Positions 57,581-64,000 of a stretch of DNA of 64,000 nucleotides are shown here, piece after piece. The notes under the pieces were generated by a model. It was given only the letters and a program-made list of their open reading frames with translations. It searched no databases and was not told the DNA's origin. Both the position numbers and the translations under genes were made by a program. The stretch is from Streptomyces sp. NBC_00554 (GTDB lineage: Bacteria; Actinomycetota; Actinomycetes; Streptomycetales; Streptomycetaceae), in NCBI RefSeq assembly GCF_041431135.1, contig NZ_CP107799.1, positions 4,588,001 to 4,652,000 on the forward strand, written 5' to 3'. Position 1 is the stretch's first letter. The number at the start of each line of letters is the position of its first letter.

Positions 57581-59398
57581 CTAGCCCCCGAGGTGCCTCT
57601 CCGCGAAGTCCAGTTCCAGGCGGACCTGCTTGATGCGCTCGTCCACGACCAGGGAACCGTGGCCCGCGTCGTAGCGGTAGACCTCGTGGACGGCGTCGCG
57701 GGCGGTGAGGCGGTCGACGTAGTTCTCGACCTGGCGGATGGGGCAGCGGGGGTCGTTGACGCCCGCCGAGATGTAGACCGGCGCCTTCACGGCGTCGACG
57801 TACGTGAGGGGGGACGACGCCTCGAAGCGCTCCGGGACCTCCTCCGGGGTGCCGCCCAGCAGCGTCCGGTCCATGGCCTTCAGCGCTTCCATCTCGTCGT
57901 GGTACGCCGTGACATAGTCGGCGACCGGAACGGCGGCGATACCGAGCGTCCAGGCGTCCGGCTGCATGCCGAGGCCGAGCAGCGTGAGGTAGCCGCCCCA
58001 GGACCCGCCGGTGAGGATCAGGCGGTCGGGGTCGGCGAGTCCGGACGTGACCGCCCATTCGCGGACCGCCGCGATGTCCTCCAGCTCGATGAGACCGACA
58101 CGGTGCTTGAGCGCGTCCGTCCACTCACGCCCGTACCCGGTGGAACCCCGGTAGTTGACCCTCACCACCGCGTACCCGTGGTCCACCCACGCCGCCGGCC
58201 CCGCCGCGAACGAGTCGCTGTCGTGCCAGGTCGGACCACCGTGGATGTCGAAGACGGTGGGGAGCGGGCCGGTCACGCCCGCCGGCTTCTGGACCAGGGC
58301 GTGGACGCGACCGCCGGGGCCCTCCACCCAGACGTCCTCCACCGGGACGGATCCCGGGGACTTCATGCCCGGCGGGTCCAGGACCACCTCACCCGTGGTG
58401 GAGCGGACCACGGACGGCTCGGCCGCCGACGACCACAGGTACTCCACGCTTCCGTCGGGCCGCGCCGTCGCCCCGGACACCGAGCCCGCCGGGGTCGGCA
58501 CGGGGAGCAGCTCACGGGACGCCAGGTCATAGCGCCACAGGTCGCTGCGGGCCTCGAAGCTGTGCGCGACGAGCAGCGCGGAACCGTCCGGATACCACTC
58601 GGCGCCCACATCACCGGGAAGGTCGAGGGCGAGGTCCGTCTCCTCGCCGGTCGCGACGTCCCACACCATCGGCTCCCAACGACCGCGCCGCTGGTGCCCG
58701 ATGAGCAGCCGTGTGTCCCCGTCGACCGGGGCGAAGCCCAGCACCTCGAGGCCCAGCTCGACCGTGCCGCCCTTGGTGTCGTCGAGCTCCGTGACCGCCG
58801 AACCGTCCGGGCGCAGCACCCGCAGCGCCGAGTGCATCGCGTCGCCGTGCTCGGTGTGCTCGACGACGATCAGCGAGCCGTCGTGCGAGAGGTCACCGAC
58901 GCCGGCGGATTCCCGGTGACGGTAGATCTCCACGGGGTCCTCGCCGGTCCGCACCACATGGATCGTCGAACCGTCCTCGTCCGTGGACCGCCCCACGACG
59001 GCCGTACGCCCGTCCCGGCCGATCGCGAGTCCACCGGGGTACGAGGGCTCAAGGCCCGGGGCCGCGGGCTCGTCGGAGCCGTCGGAGCCCTGGGAGGTGT
59101 GCGAACCGTCGAAGCGCTGTCGGCGCCAGATGCCGAACTCGTCCCCGTCCTTGTCGTCGAACCACCAGATCCACTCGCCGTCGGGCGAGAGCACCCCGTC
59201 CGTCGTACCGTTCGCCCGGTCCGTGACCTGGCGCTGCTCCCCCGTCACCCGGTCCCACGCGTACAACTCGTACGTCCCCGTCGCGTTCGAGACGAACAGC
59301 GAGCGGTGCGGTGCGTCCTCCGCCCAGTCCGGCAGCGACACCCGCGGCGCCCGGAAGCGCTTCTCCCAGTCCGGCATGGACCCCTTGCTCTCAGTCAT
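57581..59398 (-). CDS. S9-family prolyl oligopeptidase
   Basis: A 605-residue serine peptidase: an N-terminal beta-propeller with WD-like strands (LSPDGEWIWWFDDKDGDE and others) and a C-terminal alpha/beta hydrolase domain. Nucleophile Ser in LTGGSWGGYLTL (about 464), acid in SAGVNDPRCPIRQ and His in YDAGHGSLV. Cytoplasmic, without signal peptide. It removes dipeptides or acyl-amino acids from short peptides. The start MTESKGSMPDW at 59398 is chosen over the open frame to 59422. Confidence 0.9.
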   Translation of the reverse strand: MTESKGSMPDWEKRFRAPRVSLPDWAEDAPHRSLFVSNATGTYELYAWDRVTGEQRQVTDRANGTTDGVLSPDGEWIWWFDDKDGDEFGIWRRQRFDGSHTSQGSDGSDEPAAPGLEPSYPGGLAIGRDGRTAVVGRSTDEDGSTIHVVRTGEDPVEIYRHRESAGVGDLSHDGSLIVVEHTEHGDAMHSALRVLRPDGSAVTELDDTKGGTVELGLEVLGFAPVDGDTRLLIGHQRRGRWEPMVWDVATGEETDLALDLPGDVGAEWYPDGSALLVAHSFEARSDLWRYDLASRELLPVPTPAGSVSGATARPDGSVEYLWSSAAEPSVVRSTTGEVVLDPPGMKSPGSVPVEDVWVEGPGGRVHALVQKPAGVTGPLPTVFDIHGGPTWHDSDSFAAGPAAWVDHGYAVVRVNYRGSTGYGREWTDALKHRVGLIELEDIAAVREWAVTSGLADPDRLILTGGSWGGYLTLLGLGMQPDAWTLGIAAVPVADYVTAYHDEMEALKAMDRTLLGGTPEEVPERFEASSPLTYVDAVKAPVYISAGVNDPRCPIRQVENYVDRLTARDAVHEVYRYDAGHGSLVVDERIKQVRLELDFAERHLGG

Positions 59399-59533
59399 GG
59401 CCCCATATTGCCTGGCGCGCACGACACTCCGCTGCCAAGGTCCCCAGCCTGTGGATAACTTCGCGGCCCCACCAGTCTCCCGGGCCGCGCAGGCCGAGGC
59501 CGGTTGTCAGTGGTCGGGTGCAGACTTCTTCGC

Positions 59534-59908
59534 ATGACCGATCTGCGCAAGACAGTCGAGAGCTACTGGGCCACCGCCGACGCCCGGGACTGGGCGGCGT
59601 TCGCGGACATGCTGGCCGAGGACGTCGTGTACACGCTGCCTCAGACGCGGGAGGTGATCCACGGCAGGGAGCGGTTCGTCCAGTTCAACCGCGAGTATCC
59701 GGGCGACTGGCATGTCCGGATCGAACGTGTCGTCGCCGAGCCCGGCCAGGCAGTCACCTGGATCCTCGTCACGGTGGGCCTGGAGGAGATGCACGCGATC
59801 ACGTTCTTCACGGCGGACGAGTCCGGTCGAATAGCCTCCATCACCGACTTCTGGCCGGAGCCGTACGAGCCCCCGCCGGGGCGCGAGCACCTCGTCGAGC
59901 GGTACTGA
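59534..59908 (+). CDS. NTF2-like (SnoaL-type) protein
   Basis: A 124-residue protein: MTDLRKTVESYWATADARDW, AEDVVYTLPQTREVIHGRER and ITDFWPEPYEPP are the typical blocks of the nuclear-transport-factor-2-like family. Function, enzymatic or binding, cannot be told. Confidence 0.85.
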   Translation: MTDLRKTVESYWATADARDWAAFADMLAEDVVYTLPQTREVIHGRERFVQFNREYPGDWHVRIERVVAEPGQAVTWILVTVGLEEMHAITFFTADESGRIASITDFWPEPYEPPPGREHLVERY

Positions 59909-59997
59909 CTCCAAGGCCCGACCCCGCGTACCCGCCAGCGAAACGGTGCCGTACCCCGACGCCCTGCCCCGCCCGGCGGCCCCGTACCTTTGAAGTC

Positions 59998-60798
59998 GTG
60001 TACCGGTTCCTGCTGACGCCCCGCTGGTGGGGGATCAACGTCTTCGTGCTGTTGGCCATCCCCTTCTGCGTGTTCATGGGGTCATGGCAGTTGGGGCGGT
60101 TCGAGGACCGGGTGCAGACCAGCCGGGACGCCAGTGAGCAGGCCGAGGCGGCGAAGACGGAGGCGGCCCGGCCGCTCGCCGAGCTGCTGCCCGTGGACAA
60201 GAACACGTCCGGCAAGCAGGCCACCGCGACCGGCCGGTACGCCGAGCAGCTGCTCGTGCCGGACCGCGAGGTGGACGACAAGCGCGGCTTCTACGTACTG
60301 ACGCTGCTGCGGACCGACGACGGCAGGGCGCTGCCCGTCGTCCGGGGCTGGCTGCCCGGCGACGCGGACCCGGCGAAGGCCCCGGCCCCGCCGGCCGGCG
60401 AGGTCACGGTGACGGGCGCGCTCCAGGCGTCCGAGAGCCCGGGGTCGAACGGGGTGAGCGCTGTCGGCGGGCTGCCCAAGGGCCAGACCGGCGCGATCAG
60501 CTCGGCGTCGCTGGTGAACCTGGTGCCGTACAAGATGTACGACGCCTGGATCACCCTCGCCAAGGCCGACAGCGGGATGATGGCGGTTCCCGCGACCGCG
60601 GCGCAGGACACCGGCCTCGACCTGAAGGCGTTCCAGAACCTCGGCTACACCGGTGAGTGGTTCGTCTTCGCGGGCTTCGTGGTCTTCATGTGGTTCCGGC
60701 TGCTGCGCCGCGAGGTGGAGTTCGCCCGGGACGCGGAACTGGGCCTGGTCCCGGACGAGGAGCCGGCACCGGACACCGCCGGTACGCCGGTCTCGTAG
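59998..60798 (+). CDS. SURF1-family cytochrome oxidase assembly protein
   Basis: A 266-residue membrane protein that helps to assemble the aa3-type cytochrome c oxidase. Two helices flank an extracellular domain: the first at about 12-32 (GINVFVLLAIPFCVFMGSWQ, then LGRF), the second near 222-240 (GEWFVFAGFVVFMWFRLL). LLVPDREVDDKRGFYVLTLL and PVVRGWLPGDADP are SURF1 motifs. The start is a GTG with TACCTT seven bases upstream, which suggests a leaderless transcript. Confidence 0.88.
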   Translation: MYRFLLTPRWWGINVFVLLAIPFCVFMGSWQLGRFEDRVQTSRDASEQAEAAKTEAARPLAELLPVDKNTSGKQATATGRYAEQLLVPDREVDDKRGFYVLTLLRTDDGRALPVVRGWLPGDADPAKAPAPPAGEVTVTGALQASESPGSNGVSAVGGLPKGQTGAISSASLVNLVPYKMYDAWITLAKADSGMMAVPATAAQDTGLDLKAFQNLGYTGEWFVFAGFVVFMWFRLLRREVEFARDAELGLVPDEEPAPDTAGTPVS

Positions 60799-60831
60799 AC
60801 CTCCGGAAAGACCCGCAGCCAGACCCGGGAA

Positions 60832-62049
60832 CTACGAGGCGTCGGCCGCCAGCATCCCGGTCCGGTACACCGTCCCCGCGCACGCGTTGGAGACCGTCGT
60901 CGTCGCCGTGGCCGTACCCGTCTGGTCCGTGTGCGAGACGGTGACGCTGCCCTCGGCCACCCCGTCCTCCGTGATGAGCTGCGTCGAGGTGCCGCCGCTG
61001 TCCGTGGAGGTGCCGCCGGAGGTGGTGGCGTCGTCCGTGGTGGTCGGGTCGGGCGAGGGCTCGCTGGTGGTCGGGCAGGTCTCCGAAGGCACCCAGGCGA
61101 ACTTCACGACGTACGAGGCACCCGGCTGAAGTACCAGGGAGGTGACCTCCGTGGAGGGGTCGGGCAGCCCGCTGGCCGCGTCGCCCGCCACATGGTTCAC
61201 CACGCTGATCTTGGTGGCGTCAGCCGCGCCCTGCGTGACGGTGCTCACGGTGCCCGCGCCGCTGACCGAGCACACGGCGGTGGAGACGTTCGAGACGGCG
61301 AAGGAGCCGTAGACCGTGCCGGTGGAGTCCGGGTCGCCGAGGGCGCTGGTCGCCCCGCCGAGCTGGTCCACGGTGCAGGTGGGCGCGGTCACCGAGGAAG
61401 CCGTCGGAACAGCGCCGCCCGTGGCGGCCCCGGTGTCCGCGCCCGTACTCGCCGACGGCGTGCCCTTCGGGCCTTCCTTGCCCGGATCCTTGGCCGTGCC
61501 GGAGGAACCGCCCACCGCGTGCTCCCCGCCGTCCGTGCTCTTGCCCTGCCCCGAGCCGCCCTCTGTCTGCGAGGTGTTGCCCGCGATGGACGGATTGGCG
61601 TTCGGTCCCGAGGCGTTCGAGACGTGCAGCAGGGCCGGGACGGCCGTGCCGACGAAGAGCGCGGCGGCCGCCATCCCGACCGCGGCGTGGCGCTTGCGGG
61701 CCCGCCGGGCCGGCACCGCGCGGCGCAGGTGCTCCAGGGTGCCGTCGGTGGGTTCGATCTCCTGGACGGCCTGGTGCAGCAGGAGCCGCAGCGCCCGCTC
61801 GTCCGAGCCGAGCCCTTCGGGATCGGGTCCGTCCGAGCCGAGCCCTTCGGAGATCTGTACGCCGGAGCCCTGTACGTCAGTACCGCGTCCGCCGTCGGGA
61901 CCGTGCCCGCCGTCCGGACCGTGTCGTCCGTCGCGGCCGTGTCCTTCGGGGCCGTGATTCACAATTCCGTTCCCAGCGTGCGATTGCTTGTGCTCGTGTT
62001 CGGGGCGCCCGGGTTCCTCGGGGCGCCGCCGCTCGTCGTACTCGCTCAT
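60832..62049 (-). CDS. Membrane-anchored anti-sigma-like protein
   Basis: A 405-residue protein. The cytoplasmic part (1-125) has Gly/Asp/His-rich repeats and a conserved helix LRLLLHQAVQEIEPTDGTLE; one hydrophobic helix lies at about 122-142 (VGMAAAALFVGTAVPALLHV); the outer part has a Ser/Thr/Gly linker and an Ig-like beta domain with paired cysteines. It overlaps the sigma gene by four bases (ATGA). Translational coupling and topology suggest a regulator of that sigma factor, but no ZAS anti-sigma motif is present. Confidence 0.75.
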   Translation of the reverse strand: MSEYDERRRPEEPGRPEHEHKQSHAGNGIVNHGPEGHGRDGRHGPDGGHGPDGGRGTDVQGSGVQISEGLGSDGPDPEGLGSDERALRLLLHQAVQEIEPTDGTLEHLRRAVPARRARKRHAAVGMAAAALFVGTAVPALLHVSNASGPNANPSIAGNTSQTEGGSGQGKSTDGGEHAVGGSSGTAKDPGKEGPKGTPSASTGADTGAATGGAVPTASSVTAPTCTVDQLGGATSALGDPDSTGTVYGSFAVSNVSTAVCSVSGAGTVSTVTQGAADATKISVVNHVAGDAASGLPDPSTEVTSLVLQPGASYVVKFAWVPSETCPTTSEPSPDPTTTDDATTSGGTSTDSGGTSTQLITEDGVAEGSVTVSHTDQTGTATATTTVSNACAGTVYRTGMLAADAS

Positions 62050-62714
62050 GCCGGAGCCTCCATGGCGACACGGAGCGCTGCTATGCCGCGCGAGCCGTAC
62101 GCCTTGACCGACCCCAGCGACACCCCGAGCGTCTCAGCGACCTGCGCCTCGGTCATGTCCGCGAAGTAACGCAGCACCAGGACCTCGCGCTGGCGGCGCT
62201 GGAGTCCCTTCATCGCCTTGATCAGCGCGTCGCGCTCCAACTGGTCGTAGGCGCCTTCCTCGGCGCTCGCCATGTCGGGCATCGGCTTGGAGAGGAGCTT
62301 GAGGCCGAGGATGCGCCGACGCAGGGCGGACCGCGAGAGGTTCACGACGGTCTGGCGCAGATACGCGAGCGTCTTCTCCGGGTCGCGGACGCGCTTGCGC
62401 GCCGAGTGCACCCGGATGAAGGCCTCCTGGACGACGTCCTCGCACGACGCGGTGTCGTCCAGCAGGAGCGCCGCGAGGCCCAGGAGCGACCGGTAGTGGG
62501 CGCGGTAGGTCTCGGTGAGATGGTCGACGGTGGTTCCGGCGGCCGTGCTGTCCTCGGCGCCGTCGCGCTGGTTCGGTAGGCGGGCGGGCCGCGCTGCGGG
62601 CATGGGCGCGATCACCGGCATGCCGCCGGGCACGCCGGGGCTGCGGAGTCGGCGGGGTGGACGAAGGGCGTTGCCCCTCGTCTGTACCGCGGTGAATTCG
62701 AGTACCTCTGCCAC
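62046..62714 (-). CDS. SigE-family ECF RNA polymerase sigma factor
   Basis: A 222-residue sigma-70 of the ECF type. After a 60-residue Pro/Arg-rich N-terminus, region 2 reads YRSLLGLAALLLDDTASCED and VVQEAFIRVH, region 4 QRRQREVLVLRYFADMTEAQ and VAETLGVSLGSVKAYGSRGI. GTG start. The neighbour downstream is its probable regulator; upstream is asd, as I recall from S. coelicolor. Confidence 0.9.
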   Translation of the reverse strand: MAEVLEFTAVQTRGNALRPPRRLRSPGVPGGMPVIAPMPAARPARLPNQRDGAEDSTAAGTTVDHLTETYRAHYRSLLGLAALLLDDTASCEDVVQEAFIRVHSARKRVRDPEKTLAYLRQTVVNLSRSALRRRILGLKLLSKPMPDMASAEEGAYDQLERDALIKAMKGLQRRQREVLVLRYFADMTEAQVAETLGVSLGSVKAYGSRGIAALRVAMEAPA

Positions 62715-63022
62715 GCCAGTTGGACACGCGTCCCCCCGCGAGGGTTGTACGCATCAGGCATCGCGTTTGCGTCAGGCACCCCTTTTGACAATGCGTCAAA
62801 TGCCCTCATGCGTACCAGCTCATCCCCTATGTCCCGTTTTACCGCGACGCCCGGCCACCCCTGAATGGCGACCGCAAAGACGCTCCCCGCCCTCCGCACG
62901 GTTGCGGAAGACGGGGAGGAAAATCTTCGAACGACTGGTGACTCGTTTCAAGTGGTCCGGACCATTATTCGCACCACATATCGGCGGCCGATCGCCGCCG
63001 CACGCACCCGGTCGACCACTCC

Positions 63023-63133
63023 GGCCACCTGAAGACCGGAACACCCGCCCGGATGCTCAGGCCACTTGAAGACCGAGACACCCATCAGGACGCACCGGCC
63101 ACCTGAAGACCGGGACGTCCATCCAGATGCTCG
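63023..63133. repeat. 37-bp tandem repeat, three copies
   Basis: Units begin at 63023, 63060 and 63097, each with GGCCACCTGAAGACCG or one change from it; the exact period is 37. A reverse-oriented fragment TTCAAGTGGTCC lies at 62947. The whole 62715-63217 gap separates asd from the sigma gene and has no supported ORF. Confidence 0.8.
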
Positions 63134-63217
63134 CACCACACATCCAACACAGATCCTACAAACGAATCCCCGGAAGGCCACCAGGATTCCGGCCCCAGGT
63201 CATGCTTGACGCGAAAC

Positions 63218-64000
63218 TTAAAGCCTCGTGATCTCCGCCGCCACGAGCTCCGCGATCTGCGCCGTGTTCAATGCAGCACCTTTGCGCAGGTTGTCCCCGC
63301 AGACAAACAGTTCGAGTGCCGTCGAATCGTCCAGCGAGCGGCGTACCCGGCCGACCCAGGTCGGATCGGTGCCCACCACATCGGCGGGGGTGGGGAATTC
63401 ACCGGCGGCCGGGTTGTCGAACAGCACCACCCCGGGCGCCGTGGCGAGGATCTCCCGCGCCTTGTCGACGGTGACCTCGGCCTGGAAGCGGGCGTGGACG
63501 GTGAGGGAGTGCGTGGTGACGACGGGGACGCGTACGCACGTCACGGCCACCGGCAGCGTGGGGAGCCCGAGGATCTTGCGGGACTCGTTGCGTACCTTCA
63601 TCTCCTCGGAGGAGAAACCGTCCTCGGCGAGGGACCCGGACCACGGCACCACGTTCAGCGCGACCGGCTCCGGGAACGGTCCGGTGTTGTCGCCCACCGC
63701 CCGCCGTACGTCACCGGGCTTGGTCCCCAGTTCCGTACCGGCGACCAGCGACAGCTGCTGCCGCAGGGTGTCGATGCCCGCGCGGCCCGCCCCGCTCACC
63801 GCCTGATAGCTGGATACCACCAGCTCGCGGAGCCCGAACTCGGCGTGCAGCGCGCCGAGGGCCACGATCATGGAGAGGGTCGTGCAGTTCGGGTTGGAGA
63901 TGATCCCGCGCGGGCGCACGCGCGCCGCGTGCGGATTCACCTCGGGTACGACGAGGGGCACGTCCGGGTCCATCCGGAAGGCGCCGGAGTTGTCGACGAC
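63218..64000 (-). CDS. asd: Aspartate-semialdehyde dehydrogenase (3' part)
   Basis: The C-terminal 260 residues; the start lies beyond the window. It contains [20 protein letters not shown] at the edge, the catalytic Cys in [21 protein letters not shown], and the late [17 protein letters not shown] motif. The enzyme reduces aspartyl phosphate in the lysine/threonine/diaminopimelate pathway. Confidence 0.93.
   Translation of the reverse strand, partial: VVDNSGAFRMDPDVPLVVPEVNPHAARVRPRGIISNPNCTTLSMIVALGALHAEFGLRELVVSSYQAVSGAGRAGIDTLRQQLSLVAGTELGTKPGDVRRAVGDNTGPFPEPVALNVVPWSGSLAEDGFSSEEMKVRNESRKILGLPTLPVAVTCVRVPVVTTHSLTVHARFQAEVTVDKAREILATAPGVVLFDNPAAGEFPTPADVVGTDPTWVGRVRRSLDDSTALELFVCGDNLRKGAALNTAQIAELVAAEITRL

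Noticed and set aside
57593-59458. Plus-strand ORF (621 codons) opposite the S9 peptidase
   Set aside because: Antisense shadow; the peptidase strand has the complete catalytic triad.
63023-63133. CRISPR array
   Set aside because: The 37-base units are contiguous imperfect tandem repeats without spacers, and no cas genes are present.

Overview
The window is high-GC chromosomal DNA from a Streptomyces (or very close relative). The evidence is GTG/TTG starts, extreme GC at third codon positions, a WblA-type WhiB protein next to a paired ArsA-like ATPase locus and a bifunctional penicillin-binding protein, and an order (Crp, Nth, ArsA pair, wblA, PBP, later SigE-type sigma and asd) that I recall from the S. 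coelicolor SCO356x-SCO361x region. No species can be named from the sequence alone.

Layout. (1) 1-19,842 is conserved core chromosome: NhaA antiporter, a holin-X-like membrane protein, an alpha/beta hydrolase, the MarP-type membrane protease, two NUDIX hydrolases, endonuclease III with a histone-H1-like tail, Crp, a nucleotidyltransferase, an MBL hydrolase, RidA, two ArsA-type ATPases, wblA, a class A PBP, a GatB/YqeY protein, a metallophosphoesterase and a Pr6Pr membrane protein. (2) 19,871-19,944 is tRNA-Pro(CGG), whose 3' half is the integration target of a mobile region ending at 39,626. (3) 19,948-22,283 is a small, lower-GC island with a ParA-like ATPase and a HEPN-like protein; it ends at a decayed second copy of the att core. 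(4) 22,284-39,626 is an actinomycete integrative and conjugative element (AICE). It carries int with an inserted LacI-type HTH, xis, an iteron-rich candidate origin, a DUF3631 replication protein, a Prim-Pol primase, Spd-like membrane proteins, a clt-like repeat region, a TraB/FtsK translocase whose reading frame is broken by a 13-bp duplication, small zinc-binding proteins, a DUF2637 membrane protein, an HEAGH protein, a GntR repressor with palindromic operators, and cargo (flavoprotein/XRE pair; lower-GC HTH-TPR regulator and hydrolase). (5) 39,627-64,000 is chromosome again: an nSTAND/WD40 giant, GntR, glycosyltransferase, FkbM methyltransferase, ferredoxin/amidohydrolase/DoxX, a condensation-domain protein, phytase, GNAT, an RCK-type protein, an S9 peptidase, SURF1, a sigma/anti-sigma-like pair, and the 3' part of asd.

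How the AICE works (inference from family knowledge): Int/Xis recombine the 45-bp att cores; Prim-Pol and DUF3631 replicate the excised circle from the iteron cluster; TraB and the Spd-like proteins move double-stranded DNA between hyphae; GntR represses the element. The long minus-strand operon starts with an unusual leader holding a boxA-like antitermination sequence, a tRNA-like acceptor/T-arm fold, and a hairpin with a conserved loop that recurs upstream of the replication genes.

The points most worth a second look are the ParA-HEPN pair between two att cores, the three att-terminator-palindrome modules, the iteron cluster, the boxA-like leader, the repeated hairpin RNA, the LacI insertion in the integrase, and the 13-bp duplication in traB.
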